Notes: generated by a model from the sequence alone, not told the origin. DNA of 64,000 nt from Algorimicrobium algoritergicola (GCF_008086165.1 NZ_VSKL01000002.1:558001-622000), one strand, 5' to 3'. Positions 27,505-37,623 are shown, counted from the first letter of the stretch. Translations and numbers: made by a program.

Positions 27505-27951
27505 TTATTCGTGTTGACCATCATCAAAAACTTGGATGGTGACTTTTTTATCGACTAAATCTGTAAATTTCCCTCTGTATTGTGTGGCTTTCACCAAGTG
27601 GTTATCAATCCAATGGTAATTTCCACCTCTTGGTTTGCCCATTAATAGACTATGGAATTTAAATCCATGTTTGTTAAGCCATTTTTCCGTAACATCCCGA
27701 TGATCTTCAGTTCTGGAAGTGAAGAAGCAAATTAAATGACCTTCTTCATACCATTTGTTACAGGTTATTAAAGCATCTGGATACGGCTCACAGGTTCCCA
27801 TACGCTCAGGTTCTTCATTTGGCACATCTTCTGTGATGGTACCATCAATATCTATTAAATAATTTTTTACGCCTTCTGGTAAAATAGGACTTACTTTTTC
27901 GCCTGCTTCAACCTTTTCATGCAATAATTTATCTGCGTCTTCTCTTTTCAT
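27505..27951 (-). CDS. HAD-fold phosphatase-like protein
   Basis: The 148-residue product has the HAD nucleophile motif in YLIDIDGTITEDVP (about 30-43), a second motif in ICFFTSRTEDHRDVTEKWL (Thr/Ser plus Arg) and a metal-binding acidic end, WIDNHLVKAT...IQVFDDGQHE. It is short and lacks a cap domain. Databases often label it phosphoheptose isomerase, which these motifs do not support. It is 9 bp from the next gene, so it is part of the operon with the Fe-S proteins. Substrate unknown. Confidence 0.75.
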   Translation of the reverse strand: MKREDADKLLHEKVEAGEKVSPILPEGVKNYLIDIDGTITEDVPNEEPERMGTCEPYPDALITCNKWYEEGHLICFFTSRTEDHRDVTEKWLNKHGFKFHSLLMGKPRGGNYHWIDNHLVKATQYRGKFTDLVDKKVTIQVFDDGQHE

Positions 27952-27963
27952 TCTATTCCTACT

Positions 27964-28332
27964 TTATTCACTATTTTTTTGAAGGCTATCGTTTGCTGTT
28001 TCCGTATTCATTTCTAAAAAATCATCTTTAGAAATTCGGATAATTATGGCGAGCTTCTTGGTGCCATTTTCTAAAATGTTATCTGGATTGTAGCGTTCAT
28101 CATAGGCACGATTCAAAGCTTCATAACCAATTTTAGTTGTTTGACTTTCTGAACAATAATCGCAAAAAACAGTTATTAATTTAATGCCCTCTGCTTCCCT
28201 GTTTTGATACGTGATTTCCGTATAAACCTTAATTTGTAAAGAATCCTTTGCATAGCCTTGAGCGTGCATGTTATTTATTCCTAAAAAAAATACACAAACT
28301 AAAAGGCTATATGTTACAAGACAATTTTTAAT
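27964..28332 (-). CDS. Secreted protein of unknown function with an apparently non-ATG start
   Basis: The first ATG (28269) starts at the very end of a signal peptide (MHAQ). The frame is open upstream to the previous gene's stop and encodes KNCLVTYSLLVCVFFLGINNMHAQ, a complete signal peptide, but contains no ATG, GTG or TTG. Candidate starts are ATT at 28332, ATC at 28335 or ATT at 28338. I chose 28332, giving about 122 residues. The mature part has IKLITVFCDYCSESQTTKIGYEAL. Function unknown. Either a rare ATT/ATC start is used, or the start codon has mutated and expression is reduced. Confidence 0.6.
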   Translation of the reverse strand: MKNCLVTYSLLVCVFFLGINNMHAQGYAKDSLQIKVYTEITYQNREAEGIKLITVFCDYCSESQTTKIGYEALNRAYDERYNPDNILENGTKKLAIIIRISKDDFLEMNTETANDSLQKNSE

Positions 28333-28356
28333 GATAATTAGATTTATATAGAAGCG

Positions 28357-29670
28357 CTATTCGTTCTTCCAGTTTAAGCGATCCATTTGGTTATAAGGCC
28401 AAGGTGCCGCGTTATTTTCAATATTTGTCATCATATTATTCAATTCCATTGGCGCTGCACTTTCTTCCATCACTAAATAACGACGCATATCCATAATAAT
28501 AGAAAGCGGATCAATACTTACCGGACAGGCTTCTACACAGGCATTACAGGATGTACAAGCCCATAATTCTTCACGCGTAATATAATCGTCTAATAATTGT
28601 TTTCCATCATCTTGAAAAACGCCTTTATTCGCGTCTATATTTTTCCCAACTTCTTCCAGTCTATCTCGCGTATCCATCATAATTTTACGAGGCGATAGTT
28701 TCTTGCCTGTTAAATTTGCTGGACATTCACTGGTACAACGTCCACATTCTGTACAAGTATATGCGTTTAATAATTGTACCCAATTTAAATCTTGCACATC
28801 ACTAGCACCAAATTTTGCAGGCACGTCATTTTCATCTTCTTCAGCTGGTGCAGCATACGGATCGGCATCTGGATCCATCATCATTTGAACCTCTTTAGTA
28901 ACAGCTTCTAAATTATCAAGCTGCCCTTTTGGCTTCACCTTACCATAATAGGTGTTAGGAAATGCTAATAAAATGTGTAAATGCTTGGAGAAATATAAAT
29001 AATTAAGGAACCCTAAAATCCCTAAAATATGTAGCCACCAAGCTGCACGTTCAATAATATGAACCGTTGCATCTGGTAAGCCATAAAATAGTGGCGCTAT
29101 AAATTGACTGATCACATTCCCTGATTCCATGCTTTGGAATTTAAGATCTGTTGCGTTCATTACTAGGAATAAAGCCATTAATACCATTTCAATATACAGA
29201 ATGATATTTCCATCATTTTTTGGCCAACCTGTCATTTCCGCTTTCCAAAAACGTTGTATTTTAATCACATTTCTACGTAACCAGAAAATAACAACTGAAA
29301 CAAAGACTAAAGCTGCTAGTATTTCAAAAGAACCAATAAGGAAACCATAAACCGATGCTGGTAAGAGTTCAGAAAATATTCTGTGTGAACCAAAAAGTCC
29401 ATCAATAATAATCTCTAGGACTTCAATATTAATTATAATAAAACCAACATAAACAATAACGTGTAGAAATCCAGAAACTGGACGTTTTACCATTTTACTT
29501 TGGCCTAAAGCAATATTAATCATGTTTTTCCAACGTTGTGATGTATTATCACTCACGTCCACATCTTGGCCTAGTTTAATGTTACGAAGTAGTTTTTTGA
29601 CATTATTAGCAAAATAGCCAATACCAATAATTAAGGCAATGGCAAAAATTATGTTTGGAATGTAATTCAT
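28357..29670 (-). CDS. Membrane-bound 4Fe-4S electron-transfer protein (HdrC/HdrE-like)
   Basis: The product has 437 residues. The first 230 hold five or so membrane spans with a cytochrome-b-like (NarI/HdrE-type) look. A soluble domain follows with two 4Fe-4S motifs: CTECGRCTSECP (about 305-316) and CTSCNACVEACP (about 371-382). This arrangement carries electrons between the quinone pool and a soluble partner, most likely the CCG-domain protein two genes downstream. It is separated by 12 bp from the MlaD gene upstream. The physiological substrate is unknown. Confidence 0.88.
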   Translation of the reverse strand: MNYIPNIIFAIALIIGIGYFANNVKKLLRNIKLGQDVDVSDNTSQRWKNMINIALGQSKMVKRPVSGFLHVIVYVGFIIINIEVLEIIIDGLFGSHRIFSELLPASVYGFLIGSFEILAALVFVSVVIFWLRRNVIKIQRFWKAEMTGWPKNDGNIILYIEMVLMALFLVMNATDLKFQSMESGNVISQFIAPLFYGLPDATVHIIERAAWWLHILGILGFLNYLYFSKHLHILLAFPNTYYGKVKPKGQLDNLEAVTKEVQMMMDPDADPYAAPAEEDENDVPAKFGASDVQDLNWVQLLNAYTCTECGRCTSECPANLTGKKLSPRKIMMDTRDRLEEVGKNIDANKGVFQDDGKQLLDDYITREELWACTSCNACVEACPVSIDPLSIIMDMRRYLVMEESAAPMELNNMMTNIENNAAPWPYNQMDRLNWKNE

Positions 29671-29682
29671 GGTTGGTATGGT

Positions 29683-30630
29683 TTATTCTCTTGGACTTTC
29701 CGGTTTTTCGTAATCGTCTTTATTTTTTCCACCAAAAACAGATACATTTATGTAACGTTTTGGATTAAGTTTAACATCTTGTAACAATTCACGTAATTGT
29801 AAGGAAGCAATTTCTAAATTATTATACAGTTTATCATCCTTCAGTAATTTTCCCATTGTTCCTTCTCCTTTTTCAACATCAGACAAAAGTGCATTCACAT
29901 TTGATAACGTATTATCTAAATTTGCAAGTGTTGTTGATAGGTCCACTTCTTTCAAGCCATCCGTAAACGTAGCGAGATTACCACTTATTGAATCGAAGTT
30001 TTTTATAACTGCCGATAGATTCGCATCGTTTTTAACCACCAATGCCGTAACGGAATTGGATAACATGTTAAATGATTTAATAGTTTCATTTAATTCGGCG
30101 ATGGCATTTCTTAAACCTTTTTCTGAATCATCTCTTAAAATGTCGTTAACACCTATTAGTAAGGTATCTGCTGATTTCAAAGTTGTACCCAAATCGGTAC
30201 TAATATCTGAAAAATTACCAGTTAATTGTTGCACCAATCCCATTTCCACTTCGGATTCGAACATAGTCCCATCTTCTGCAATTTGGCCATCATTTAGATC
30301 AACAATTGCAATGGCATTATCACCTAATAAACCTGATGAATACAAACGAATTTTACTATTTTTAGAAAATTCTAGATCATTATCAACCGTAAAAGTAACC
30401 CGTGTTTTGGCAGTTTCTGGGATGTATTTAATTTCTTTAATTTGACCAATTGGATTTCCTTTTATGGTAACAGGGGAAGATGTTGCTAATGCATTATAAT
30501 CAAATTCTGTATAATAGGTATTGGCGCCATCCAACAGGTTTTTACCTTGTAGAAAGTTAATTCCAAAAATAAGAAAAACGATTCCTGAAATGACTAATAT
30601 GGCAGTTTTAACTTCTTTAGATAGTTTCAA
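29683..30630 (-). CDS. MCE/MlaD-family lipid-transport protein
   Basis: The 315-residue product has an N-terminal membrane anchor (about 9-27, KTAILVISGIVFLIFGINFL) and an MCE domain (about 37-115, with NALATSSPVTIKGNPIGQIKEIKYI). A long helical region from about 150 carries regular hydrophobic positions, as in MCE proteins that form periplasmic hexamers bridging the membranes. It would bind lipids for transport between the inner and outer membranes. The partner ABC genes (MlaE/MlaF) are not in this window. It lies 55 bp downstream of the amidase gene. Confidence 0.9.
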   Translation of the reverse strand: MKLSKEVKTAILVISGIVFLIFGINFLQGKNLLDGANTYYTEFDYNALATSSPVTIKGNPIGQIKEIKYIPETAKTRVTFTVDNDLEFSKNSKIRLYSSGLLGDNAIAIVDLNDGQIAEDGTMFESEVEMGLVQQLTGNFSDISTDLGTTLKSADTLLIGVNDILRDDSEKGLRNAIAELNETIKSFNMLSNSVTALVVKNDANLSAVIKNFDSISGNLATFTDGLKEVDLSTTLANLDNTLSNVNALLSDVEKGEGTMGKLLKDDKLYNNLEIASLQLRELLQDVKLNPKRYINVSVFGGKNKDDYEKPESPRE

Positions 30631-30685
30631 ATTGATGATATTTGGTTATTAAACAAAATTAGAAATAAATTAATAAAGAATGTGC

Positions 30686-31816
30686 TTAATTAGCAGATGT
30701 TTTTAGCACATTTGCTAAAGGTATGAGTTCTCCATTTTTAAAAGCAACAATAAAACAACCATCGTAACCTTTGGCATCTGCTTCATCTTTATACTGCTTG
30801 GCCATATTATAATCTGATGTATTACCAAAATAATATTTATAAAGATTACCAATTTGTGTTTTTGAAATTGGGTCTAACCCTTTAAAATTATACGGTTTGG
30901 TCACAATGTTACGCGAACTGGCAGCAATTTGAATTTTAAATGTTATGCCTTCGTAAATATCAGGTATTTCTGTTGTTTTGATAGCGTTAGCAATAGATTC
31001 ATTCAATTTTTCAGGTTGAAAAGAATCGCCAACATTGCTATCTAAATTATTTTTATAATGTAGAATAGCTTCTTTTATAGCCATGGACATTTCATGTTGT
31101 CCTTTACCTGAATTGAGATAAGCACCTTCTGGTTTATACGTTAAAAAACCTGTTTCAATTAAAACACTTGGCATATAAGTATTGTGCAATACCCAAAATC
31201 CGGCTTGTTTTACACCACGACTTTTTCGATTGAGTTTTCCTGTGAAATTAGTTTCTATATAACTTGCCAATTGTATGCTTTGATCCAAGAACTCCTCTTG
31301 CATAAGTGTTAGGCCAATAAGAGACTCTGGTGAATTAGGATCAAAACCTTCATAATGCTTCTCATAATCGTCCTCTAAGAAAATAACTTCATTTTCTTTT
31401 TTAGCAATATTAAAGTTTTGTTCATTGGCATGTAATCCAAGTACAAAAGTTTCCGTTCCATAAGCGCTACTTTTTGAATGCGCATTGCAATGAACAGATA
31501 CAAATAAATCGGCATCGGCTTTATTTGCTATGGCAGCACGTTCACGTAATTTCAGGAAGACATCTGTTTTTCGCGTGTAGATAACTTCAATATCTTTATT
31601 TTTTTCTAACTCCTTACCTACTTCCAGAACAATATTAAGCGCAATATTTTTTTCTTTGTAACCATTTCCTAAATTACCTGGATCATGACCACCATGACCA
31701 GCATCCAAGACAACCACAAATTTATCGGACTTGCTTTGCGAAAACACTGAATTAACAGAAGAAACTGTTAAAAGCAATGTAAATAATAAGAAACTTATAT
31801 AGGTGTTCGTTTTCAT
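30686..31816 (-). CDS. N-acetylmuramoyl-L-alanine amidase with C-terminal SPOR-like domain
   Basis: The 376-residue product has a signal peptide (about 1-26), an Amidase_3 catalytic domain (about 32-240) and a C-terminal SPOR-like segment (about 295-370: FKIQIAASSRNI...KYYFGNTSDYNMAKQYKDEA). Zinc-ligand motifs include DAGHGGHDPG (His), the SVHCNAH region (His) and the active-site LIETGFLT (Glu). It cleaves the bond between MurNAc and the stem peptide in the periplasm, typically during daughter-cell separation, and the SPOR-like part would direct it to septal wall. It is divergent from lptD. Confidence 0.9.
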   Translation of the reverse strand: MKTNTYISFLLFTLLLTVSSVNSVFSQSKSDKFVVVLDAGHGGHDPGNLGNGYKEKNIALNIVLEVGKELEKNKDIEVIYTRKTDVFLKLRERAAIANKADADLFVSVHCNAHSKSSAYGTETFVLGLHANEQNFNIAKKENEVIFLEDDYEKHYEGFDPNSPESLIGLTLMQEEFLDQSIQLASYIETNFTGKLNRKSRGVKQAGFWVLHNTYMPSVLIETGFLTYKPEGAYLNSGKGQHEMSMAIKEAILHYKNNLDSNVGDSFQPEKLNESIANAIKTTEIPDIYEGITFKIQIAASSRNIVTKPYNFKGLDPISKTQIGNLYKYYFGNTSDYNMAKQYKDEADAKGYDGCFIVAFKNGELIPLANVLKTSAN

Positions 31817-31902
31817 AAATGATATAACAACTTTTTTATTAGTTTATTTTAATTTTGGAATTTTTGGATATATTAATTTAATCACAAAAAATATATGTAA
31901 TT

Positions 31903-34656
31903 TTGGCAATTCAAAAACCGAGCCATACTTTTACAAAAATACATTTAAAAGCGTTGCGTACAAACAACTTTCACATACTTTTTGCCTTAAGTTTTACAGT
32001 GTTTATCAACACGTTTGGCTTTGCCCAAGATTTGCCAAAATCGGGAATACAGGTAGAATCAAGCACTGATAACGATAGCTTAAATGTGAGTATTGGCGAT
32101 GCTTTAAAGCCAATAACTTCTGAAAAAGGGCAAGATTCCACACTTAATGATACGGTAAAACCCAAGCCAGAAATGCTTACCGGCCCTATAAAATACATAG
32201 CTACAGATTATACATCCTTTAATAATAAGGAGCAAAAACTGTATATGTATAATGAAGCCGAAGTGTATTATGAAGACATGGAGCTTAAGGCTGGAATTAT
32301 TGTTATTGATTACAACACCAACACGGTTTTTGCAAAAGGTATTGTAGATTCTACAGGGCTATATACCCAAGCACCTATATTTAAACAAGCCGATAATGAG
32401 GTGAAACCCGATTCTATAAAATTTAATACGGTAACAGAAAAGGCTTTAATTTATAATTCCAATACCCAACAAGGCGATATTAAAATATTTGCACCTATTA
32501 CCAAAAAGGTAAACGACTCTGTTATATTTCTCTATAAAGGGCGTTTTACAACAGCAAAAGATATTGAAAACCCGGAGTACTATTTTCAAGCTAGTAAGAT
32601 AAAAATTGTGCCTGGCGAAAAAATTGTAGTCGGTGTTACCAACATGGTTATAGCCGATGTGCCCACTCCTTTAGGTTTGCCATTTGGTTTTTTTCCTTTG
32701 ACAAATAAGCAAACATCAGGTGTTATTATTCCAACTTTTGGAGAAGAAAGTAATCGTGGATACTTTATTCAGAATGGTGGTTATTATTTTGCTTTAAGTG
32801 ATTATTTTGATTTAGCTGTGTTAGGCGACTATTACACCAATGGTAGTTATGGCTTACGAATGGAAAGTGCATACGCTAATAAGTATAAATTTCGTGGTAA
32901 TCTTGGATTTCGCTATGAAAACCTAATTAATAGCGAACGTGGTTTCCCTGATTACGGGAAATCTAACATTTATAATATTCGTTGGTCTCATGCACAGGAT
33001 CCGAAGGCCAATCCGAATTCACGATTTTCAGCATCTGTCAATTTAGGAAGTAGTAAATACTATCAGACATCTATAAATCAAGTTAATGCACCTAGTTTCT
33101 TAAATAACACGTTGGCATCATCTGTATCTTATGCAAAAACCTTTCAAGGTGAACCACAAGTAAATTTAAGTGCTACTGCCACCCATTCGCAAAACACGAA
33201 TACTGAAGTTATTAATATGACATTACCTACTGTTCAAGCTAGTGTAAGCCGTATTTTCCCTTTTGCGCCTAAAGAAGGCATTAAAAAAGGGATTATTCAG
33301 AATGTTAATTTTCAATACAATGTCCGTGCAGAGAACAGGATAGAAACAACTGATTCCCTATTCTTTAAAAAAGAAATGTGGGATAGTGCAGAAAATGGTA
33401 TGCAACACAGTATTCCATTAACAACAAACTTTAAAGTGTTTAAATATTTAAGTTTAAGTGCTAGTACTTCTTATGATGAGACTTGGGTTTTTGAAACGGT
33501 TAATAAATATTACGATCCCGATGAAAAGAAAGTAGTTACAGAAACTGAAAAAGGTTTTGATGCATTCCGTACCTATAATTTTAGCACCAGTTTAGGAACC
33601 ACCGTATATGGAATGTTCGATTTTAGAAAAGCAGGCAAAGATCCTAAAATTCAACAAATCAGGCATGTTATGAGACCGTCTATGAGCTATAACATAAACC
33701 CGTCATTTAGTAATTATTACCAAACCTATGAGGTAGTGAGTGCAGATGGTTTAACCGTTACAGAAGAAGAATATACCCGTTTTGAAGGTGGTATTTTTGG
33801 CGTTCCAAATAACCGCTACTCCAGTTCTATAGGTATGAGTTTGTCTAACAATATAGAAGCTAAAGTACGTGATAGAGATTCTACAGCAACAGAAGCAAAG
33901 AAAATAAAACTACTTGACAATCTTAATTTTTCAACAGCATATAATTTGGCTGGAGATTCATTAAACTGGAGTCCGTTGAGAATGTCTGGAGGAACTCAGA
34001 TATTAAATAATAAAATGTCCATCAACTTTGGTGCTACATTAGACCCATATGCTTTAGATAATAATAACGCCAAAATTGATAAGTTTAATATTGATAATGG
34101 TGGAAGTTTGTTCCGATTAACCAGTGCCAATGTTACCATGAGTTACTCCATTTCAAGCAGTGATTTTGATGGTACAGAAAACGACCGAAGCACAGCAGAA
34201 AATTTACGTAGTGGTGGTCGTGATGATGATTTATTTGGCCGTGCCCAAGATTTTTCAGACCAAAGTTATTACGACAACGAAGATGACGACAAGGAGCGAA
34301 AACCTAGCAAGTTATATACGAGTAAAATTCCGTGGAATATTAAATTTGCTTATGCTGCAAATTACACGAATACGCGAAGAGAGAATGAAATATCATCGCA
34401 TTCACTCATGTTTTCTGGCGATGTAGAAATTGCGCCGCAATGGACTTTTGGAGCTTCATCGGGTTATGATTTTAAAAATAATGGTTTTACATACACCCAA
34501 TTACGTTTTGAGCGTGATTTATTAAGTTGGCGCATGAATTTTAGCTGGGTTCCTTTTAGTACTAGAAGTTCGTGGTATTTCTTTATTGGTATAAAATCCA
34601 ATATCCTGAAAGATATTAAATATGATAAACGACGCCAGCCTGACCAACGACTATAA
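31903..34656 (+). CDS. lptD: LPS-assembly outer-membrane protein LptD-like
   Basis: The 917-residue product has a signal peptide ending FGFAQ, an OstA-like jelly-roll domain (about 90-260, with VYYEDMELKAGIIVIDYNTNTVFAKG) and a long LptD-type C-terminal beta-barrel. The barrel holds FFPLTNKQTSGVIIPTFGEES, a hallmark of the Bacteroidota LptD. It inserts lipopolysaccharide into the outer leaflet. The start is uncertain: the TTG at 31903 overlaps a TAnnTTTG box (31898-31905), while a TTG at 31954 would give a cleaner signal peptide (MRTNNFHILFALSF). It is transcribed divergently from the amidase gene. Confidence 0.85.
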   Translation: MAIQKPSHTFTKIHLKALRTNNFHILFALSFTVFINTFGFAQDLPKSGIQVESSTDNDSLNVSIGDALKPITSEKGQDSTLNDTVKPKPEMLTGPIKYIATDYTSFNNKEQKLYMYNEAEVYYEDMELKAGIIVIDYNTNTVFAKGIVDSTGLYTQAPIFKQADNEVKPDSIKFNTVTEKALIYNSNTQQGDIKIFAPITKKVNDSVIFLYKGRFTTAKDIENPEYYFQASKIKIVPGEKIVVGVTNMVIADVPTPLGLPFGFFPLTNKQTSGVIIPTFGEESNRGYFIQNGGYYFALSDYFDLAVLGDYYTNGSYGLRMESAYANKYKFRGNLGFRYENLINSERGFPDYGKSNIYNIRWSHAQDPKANPNSRFSASVNLGSSKYYQTSINQVNAPSFLNNTLASSVSYAKTFQGEPQVNLSATATHSQNTNTEVINMTLPTVQASVSRIFPFAPKEGIKKGIIQNVNFQYNVRAENRIETTDSLFFKKEMWDSAENGMQHSIPLTTNFKVFKYLSLSASTSYDETWVFETVNKYYDPDEKKVVTETEKGFDAFRTYNFSTSLGTTVYGMFDFRKAGKDPKIQQIRHVMRPSMSYNINPSFSNYYQTYEVVSADGLTVTEEEYTRFEGGIFGVPNNRYSSSIGMSLSNNIEAKVRDRDSTATEAKKIKLLDNLNFSTAYNLAGDSLNWSPLRMSGGTQILNNKMSINFGATLDPYALDNNNAKIDKFNIDNGGSLFRLTSANVTMSYSISSSDFDGTENDRSTAENLRSGGRDDDLFGRAQDFSDQSYYDNEDDDKERKPSKLYTSKIPWNIKFAYAANYTNTRRENEISSHSLMFSGDVEIAPQWTFGASSGYDFKNNGFTYTQLRFERDLLSWRMNFSWVPFSTRSSWYFFIGIKSNILKDIKYDKRRQPDQRL

Positions 34657-34692
34657 TTTATTCTAATACGACTAATTAAAAAGCTTTTTTCA

Positions 34693-35073
34693 ATGAAAAC
34701 AATAATTAACACGAAACACGCTCCTGCTCCAATTGGGCCTTATAACCAAGCCGTTTTAGTAGGAAATATGCTTTATACCTCTGGACAAATTGCCATTAAT
34801 CCTGTAACAAACGAATTAATTTTAGATACTATAGAACTGGAAACAGAACAGGTTATGCAAAACATGAAGGCTGTTTTAGAAGCTGCAGATATGACTTTTG
34901 AAAACGTTATTAAATCAACCATATTTATAAGTGATATGGGTAATTTCTCAAAAATCAATGCGGTTTATGCAACATATTTTAATTCAGATACAGCACCAGC
35001 CCGTGAAACCGTAGAAGTTGCCAATTTACCAAAATATGTAAATGTGGAAATTAGTATGATGGCTGTCAAATAG
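34693..35073 (+). CDS. ridA: RidA family enamine/imine deaminase
   Basis: The 126-residue product matches RidA throughout: APAPIGPYNQAVLVGNMLYTSGQIAINP, the QNMKAVLEAA segment, the catalytic-site region KSTIFISDMGNFSKINAVYATYF and PARETVEVANLPKYVNVEISMMA, where the Arg binds the substrate carboxylate. It hydrolyses reactive 2-aminoacrylate-type intermediates in the cytoplasm. It is 36 bp downstream of lptD and may be co-transcribed with it; it is convergent with the next gene, 5 bp away. Confidence 0.93.
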   Translation: MKTIINTKHAPAPIGPYNQAVLVGNMLYTSGQIAINPVTNELILDTIELETEQVMQNMKAVLEAADMTFENVIKSTIFISDMGNFSKINAVYATYFNSDTAPARETVEVANLPKYVNVEISMMAVK

Positions 35074-35078
35074 CAATC

Positions 35079-35999
35079 TTAAAAGGCCATAGACCAGCCA
35101 AAACCCAACGTATTACTGTCCGAACCAATATCTTGAAAAGTAACCGAGCGTAAATAGGATAACTTTACAGCTTGTGTTTTTGTAATCGGTGCTCCAAACG
35201 ATATGGCTCCTAAAAAATCGCCACGTGCATCATTTTGTGATACACCATCAATTGTTGCGGAACCACCACTTCCTAATCCAGCACTTGCAGAAACCCACAT
35301 CCTATTTTTAAATCGATGGATTAAATGAGATTGCACGGCATATAGGGGATTTTGTTTCTTTTCTTGATTATTAAAAAACTGGTTGTTCGTCGTGAAAATA
35401 AAGACGGAAGTCGTTAATTCGTAAGACCATTGTCCCCAATTATGAACCATTCCTATTTGCGGTCTAAAAATAAACCGATTATTTCCTAAATTAATTAAAC
35501 GATCCTCCGCATACTGCCCTAAAGGGAAATTAACGGCCAATGAAACACCTAACATCGTGTTCACAGGATTGGCTTTCATATACTCCATCATTTCAACCCT
35601 GCCCATGGCATTTGGACCAATTAAATTTAAGGAAACCCGAACTCTAGGGTCTGCAAAACCTTGTCTATTAAGCAATTTAGGTTCTCCAGAAATTTTACCT
35701 TCCCATTGTCCAAAAACATACGGAATTGTAACATCTACTCGTGCTAATTTATCCCCAATTTTAAAAGGCTGAACATAAGATATGGCAATAACATCCATAT
35801 TTTGCTTTACATCCTCGGTTTGCAAAACAGGATCAAAATAAATATCACTTTCAGAAAATGCATAACCTGCGCCAATTACATGCGTTCCCAATGGTAAAGG
35901 TGTCCAACGACGTGGTTCTATATCCTGCGAAAAAACAAAAGAATTCATGGCTAACAAGCACACTATAATACCCAGATTTTTCAAAAATTTCCGATTCAT
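35079..35999 (-). CDS. Outer-membrane 'MetA-pathway of phenol degradation' family protein
   Basis: The 306-residue product has a signal peptide (about 1-24, ending FVFSQ) followed by a beta-barrel: WTPLPLGTHVIGAGYAFSESDIYFDP, GIAISYVQPF-like strands, QGFADPRVRVSLNLIGPNAMG, LAVNFPLGQYAEDRLINLG and a C-terminal TLGFGWSMAF. These match the PF13557 family of putative outer-membrane transporters, whose name reflects an early example and not a proven function. It is transcribed towards ridA with 5 bp between the stops and no clear terminator. Confidence 0.8.
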   Translation of the reverse strand: MNRKFLKNLGIIVCLLAMNSFVFSQDIEPRRWTPLPLGTHVIGAGYAFSESDIYFDPVLQTEDVKQNMDVIAISYVQPFKIGDKLARVDVTIPYVFGQWEGKISGEPKLLNRQGFADPRVRVSLNLIGPNAMGRVEMMEYMKANPVNTMLGVSLAVNFPLGQYAEDRLINLGNNRFIFRPQIGMVHNWGQWSYELTTSVFIFTTNNQFFNNQEKKQNPLYAVQSHLIHRFKNRMWVSASAGLGSGGSATIDGVSQNDARGDFLGAISFGAPITKTQAVKLSYLRSVTFQDIGSDSNTLGFGWSMAF

Positions 36000-36150
36000 A
36001 AAATTATTCGATTTATCAAAATACCATTCTGTACGTATTACTTTGTTTTAAGCCAACACAAATTAAAATATTTAAATTAGAATTCTATCAAATACGTTAA
36101 AATAATGAATAGAAATAAAGTCGCATGAAGTTTTACTAATCTGGAACGTG

Positions 36151-36158
36151 TATATTTG
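36151..36158 (+). promoter_or_regulatory. -7 box of the GMP reductase gene
   Basis: TATATTTG matches the -7 consensus 23 bp before the ATG at 36182. A canonical -33 TTG is not evident. Confidence 0.45.
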
Positions 36159-36181
36159 AATAACCCTTATTACAATATAAT

Positions 36182-37222
36182 ATGCGCATAGAACACGATA
36201 TAAAGTTAGGTTTTAAAGATGTCATGATTCGTCCAAAACGATCGACCTTAAAAAGCAGAAAAGACGTGAGTTTAGAACGTGAATTCACTTTTTTACACAG
36301 TAAGAAAACATGGACGGGCATTCCAATTATGGCTGCCAATATGGACACCGTTGGCACGTTTGAAATGGCTCAAGCATTATTTAAGCATTCATTATTTACT
36401 ACCATTCATAAACATTATTCGGTGGAAGAATGGAAAAGCTTTATAGATGCTGCTCCAAAAGAAATTGCAAATTATATTGCGGTTAGTACAGGAACGGGAA
36501 GTGAAGATTCTAATAAATTAAAAGACATTCTAAATGCGTGTCCGCAACTCAATTTTATATGTATTGATGTTGCAAATGGTTATTCTGAACATTTTTCCAA
36601 TTTTGTTAGAAAAACGCGAAAAGCGCACCCTGACAAAGTTATTATAGCCGGAAATGTGGTTACTGGTGAAATGGTAGAAGAATTATTATTGTCTGGAGCT
36701 GATATTATTAAAGTCGGAATTGGTCCAGGATCTGTTTGTACCACACGCGTTAAAACGGGCGTTGGCTATCCGCAATTATCCGCTATCATAGAATGCGCGG
36801 ATGCTGCCCACGGACTTGGGGGACAAATAATAAGTGATGGTGGTTGTACGACACCTGGTGATGTTGCCAAAGCCTTTGGTGCTGGTGCTGATTTCGTAAT
36901 GCTTGGAGGCATGTTAGCTGGACATGATGAAAGTGGTGGTGAGTTGATAGAACGTGATGGCGAAAACTATAAACAATTTTATGGTATGAGTTCTGAAACC
37001 GCTATGGATAAACACGTTGGTGGTGTTGCTGAATATCGTGCTAGTGAAGGGAAAACGGTTGAAGTTCCGTACAGAGGTTCTGTTGAAACAACGGTGTTTG
37101 ATATTTTAGGCGGTTTACGAAGTACGTGCACCTATGTTGGCGCACAACGTTTAAAAGAACTTACCAAACGAACAACCTTTATTCGTGTGGCTGAACAAGA
37201 AAATCAAGTTTATACAAAATAG
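36182..37222 (+). CDS. guaC: GMP reductase
   Basis: The 346-residue product has the length and motifs of Gua[34 protein letters not shown], the phosphate loop and active site [24 protein letters not shown] (catalytic Cys186) and [33 protein letters not shown]. It lacks the CBS domains of IMP dehydrogenase. It reduces GMP to IMP with NADPH, feeding purine interconversion. It is a single gene flanked by convergent/divergent neighbours. Confidence 0.95.
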   Translation: MRIEHDIKLGFKDVMIRPKRSTLKSRKDVSLEREFTFLHSKKTWTGIPIMAANMDTVGTFEMAQALFKHSLFTTIHKHYSVEEWKSFIDAAPKEIANYIAVSTGTGSEDSNKLKDILNACPQLNFICIDVANGYSEHFSNFVRKTRKAHPDKVIIAGNVVTGEMVEELLLSGADIIKVGIGPGSVCTTRVKTGVGYPQLSAIIECADAAHGLGGQIISDGGCTTPGDVAKAFGAGADFVMLGGMLAGHDESGGELIERDGENYKQFYGMSSETAMDKHVGGVAEYRASEGKTVEVPYRGSVETTVFDILGGLRSTCTYVGAQRLKELTKRTTFIRVAEQENQVYTK

Positions 37223-37260
37223 TTTGTTAAAAAATAATCTATGTTTAACAAATAAATAAT

Positions 37261-37623
37261 TTACAAACCTTTAATTAAAAGCAAGGCAGTTGCCGGATTG
37301 GTTGCCAATGGTACATCATGCACATCACACAAACGCATCAGCATCAAAACATCAGGTTCATGTGGGTGTTTTGCTAATGGATCTCTGAAAAAAAGCACCA
37401 TCTTGCACAATCCTTCGGCTACACGACCCGCTATTTGCGCATCACCGCCTAAAGGTCCGGACAATAATTTTTTCACATTAAATCCAGCACTTTCCACCTT
37501 ATTACCAGTGGTTCCTGTAGATACTAATGTGATATAATCTTGATGAAAAAACGCTTTATGTTCATTTAAAAACTGAACCATTTCAGCCTTTTTTCCATCG
37601 TGTGCTATAATTGCTATTTCCAT
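37261..37623 (-). CDS. mgsA: Methylglyoxal synthase
   Basis: The 120-residue product shows the family motifs: IAIIAHDGKKAEM, the phosphate-binding STGTTGNKVESAG, GPLGGDAQIAGRVAEG, the FFRDPLAKHPHEPDVLMLMRLCDVHDVPLATNPATALLL region with catalytic Asp and His. It converts dihydroxyacetone phosphate to methylglyoxal, bypassing lower glycolysis when phosphate is short. Its ATG overlaps the stop of the upstream kinase (TAATG), so they are co-translated, and gap and pfkA follow upstream. Confidence 0.95.
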   Translation of the reverse strand: MEIAIIAHDGKKAEMVQFLNEHKAFFHQDYITLVSTGTTGNKVESAGFNVKKLLSGPLGGDAQIAGRVAEGLCKMVLFFRDPLAKHPHEPDVLMLMRLCDVHDVPLATNPATALLLIKGL

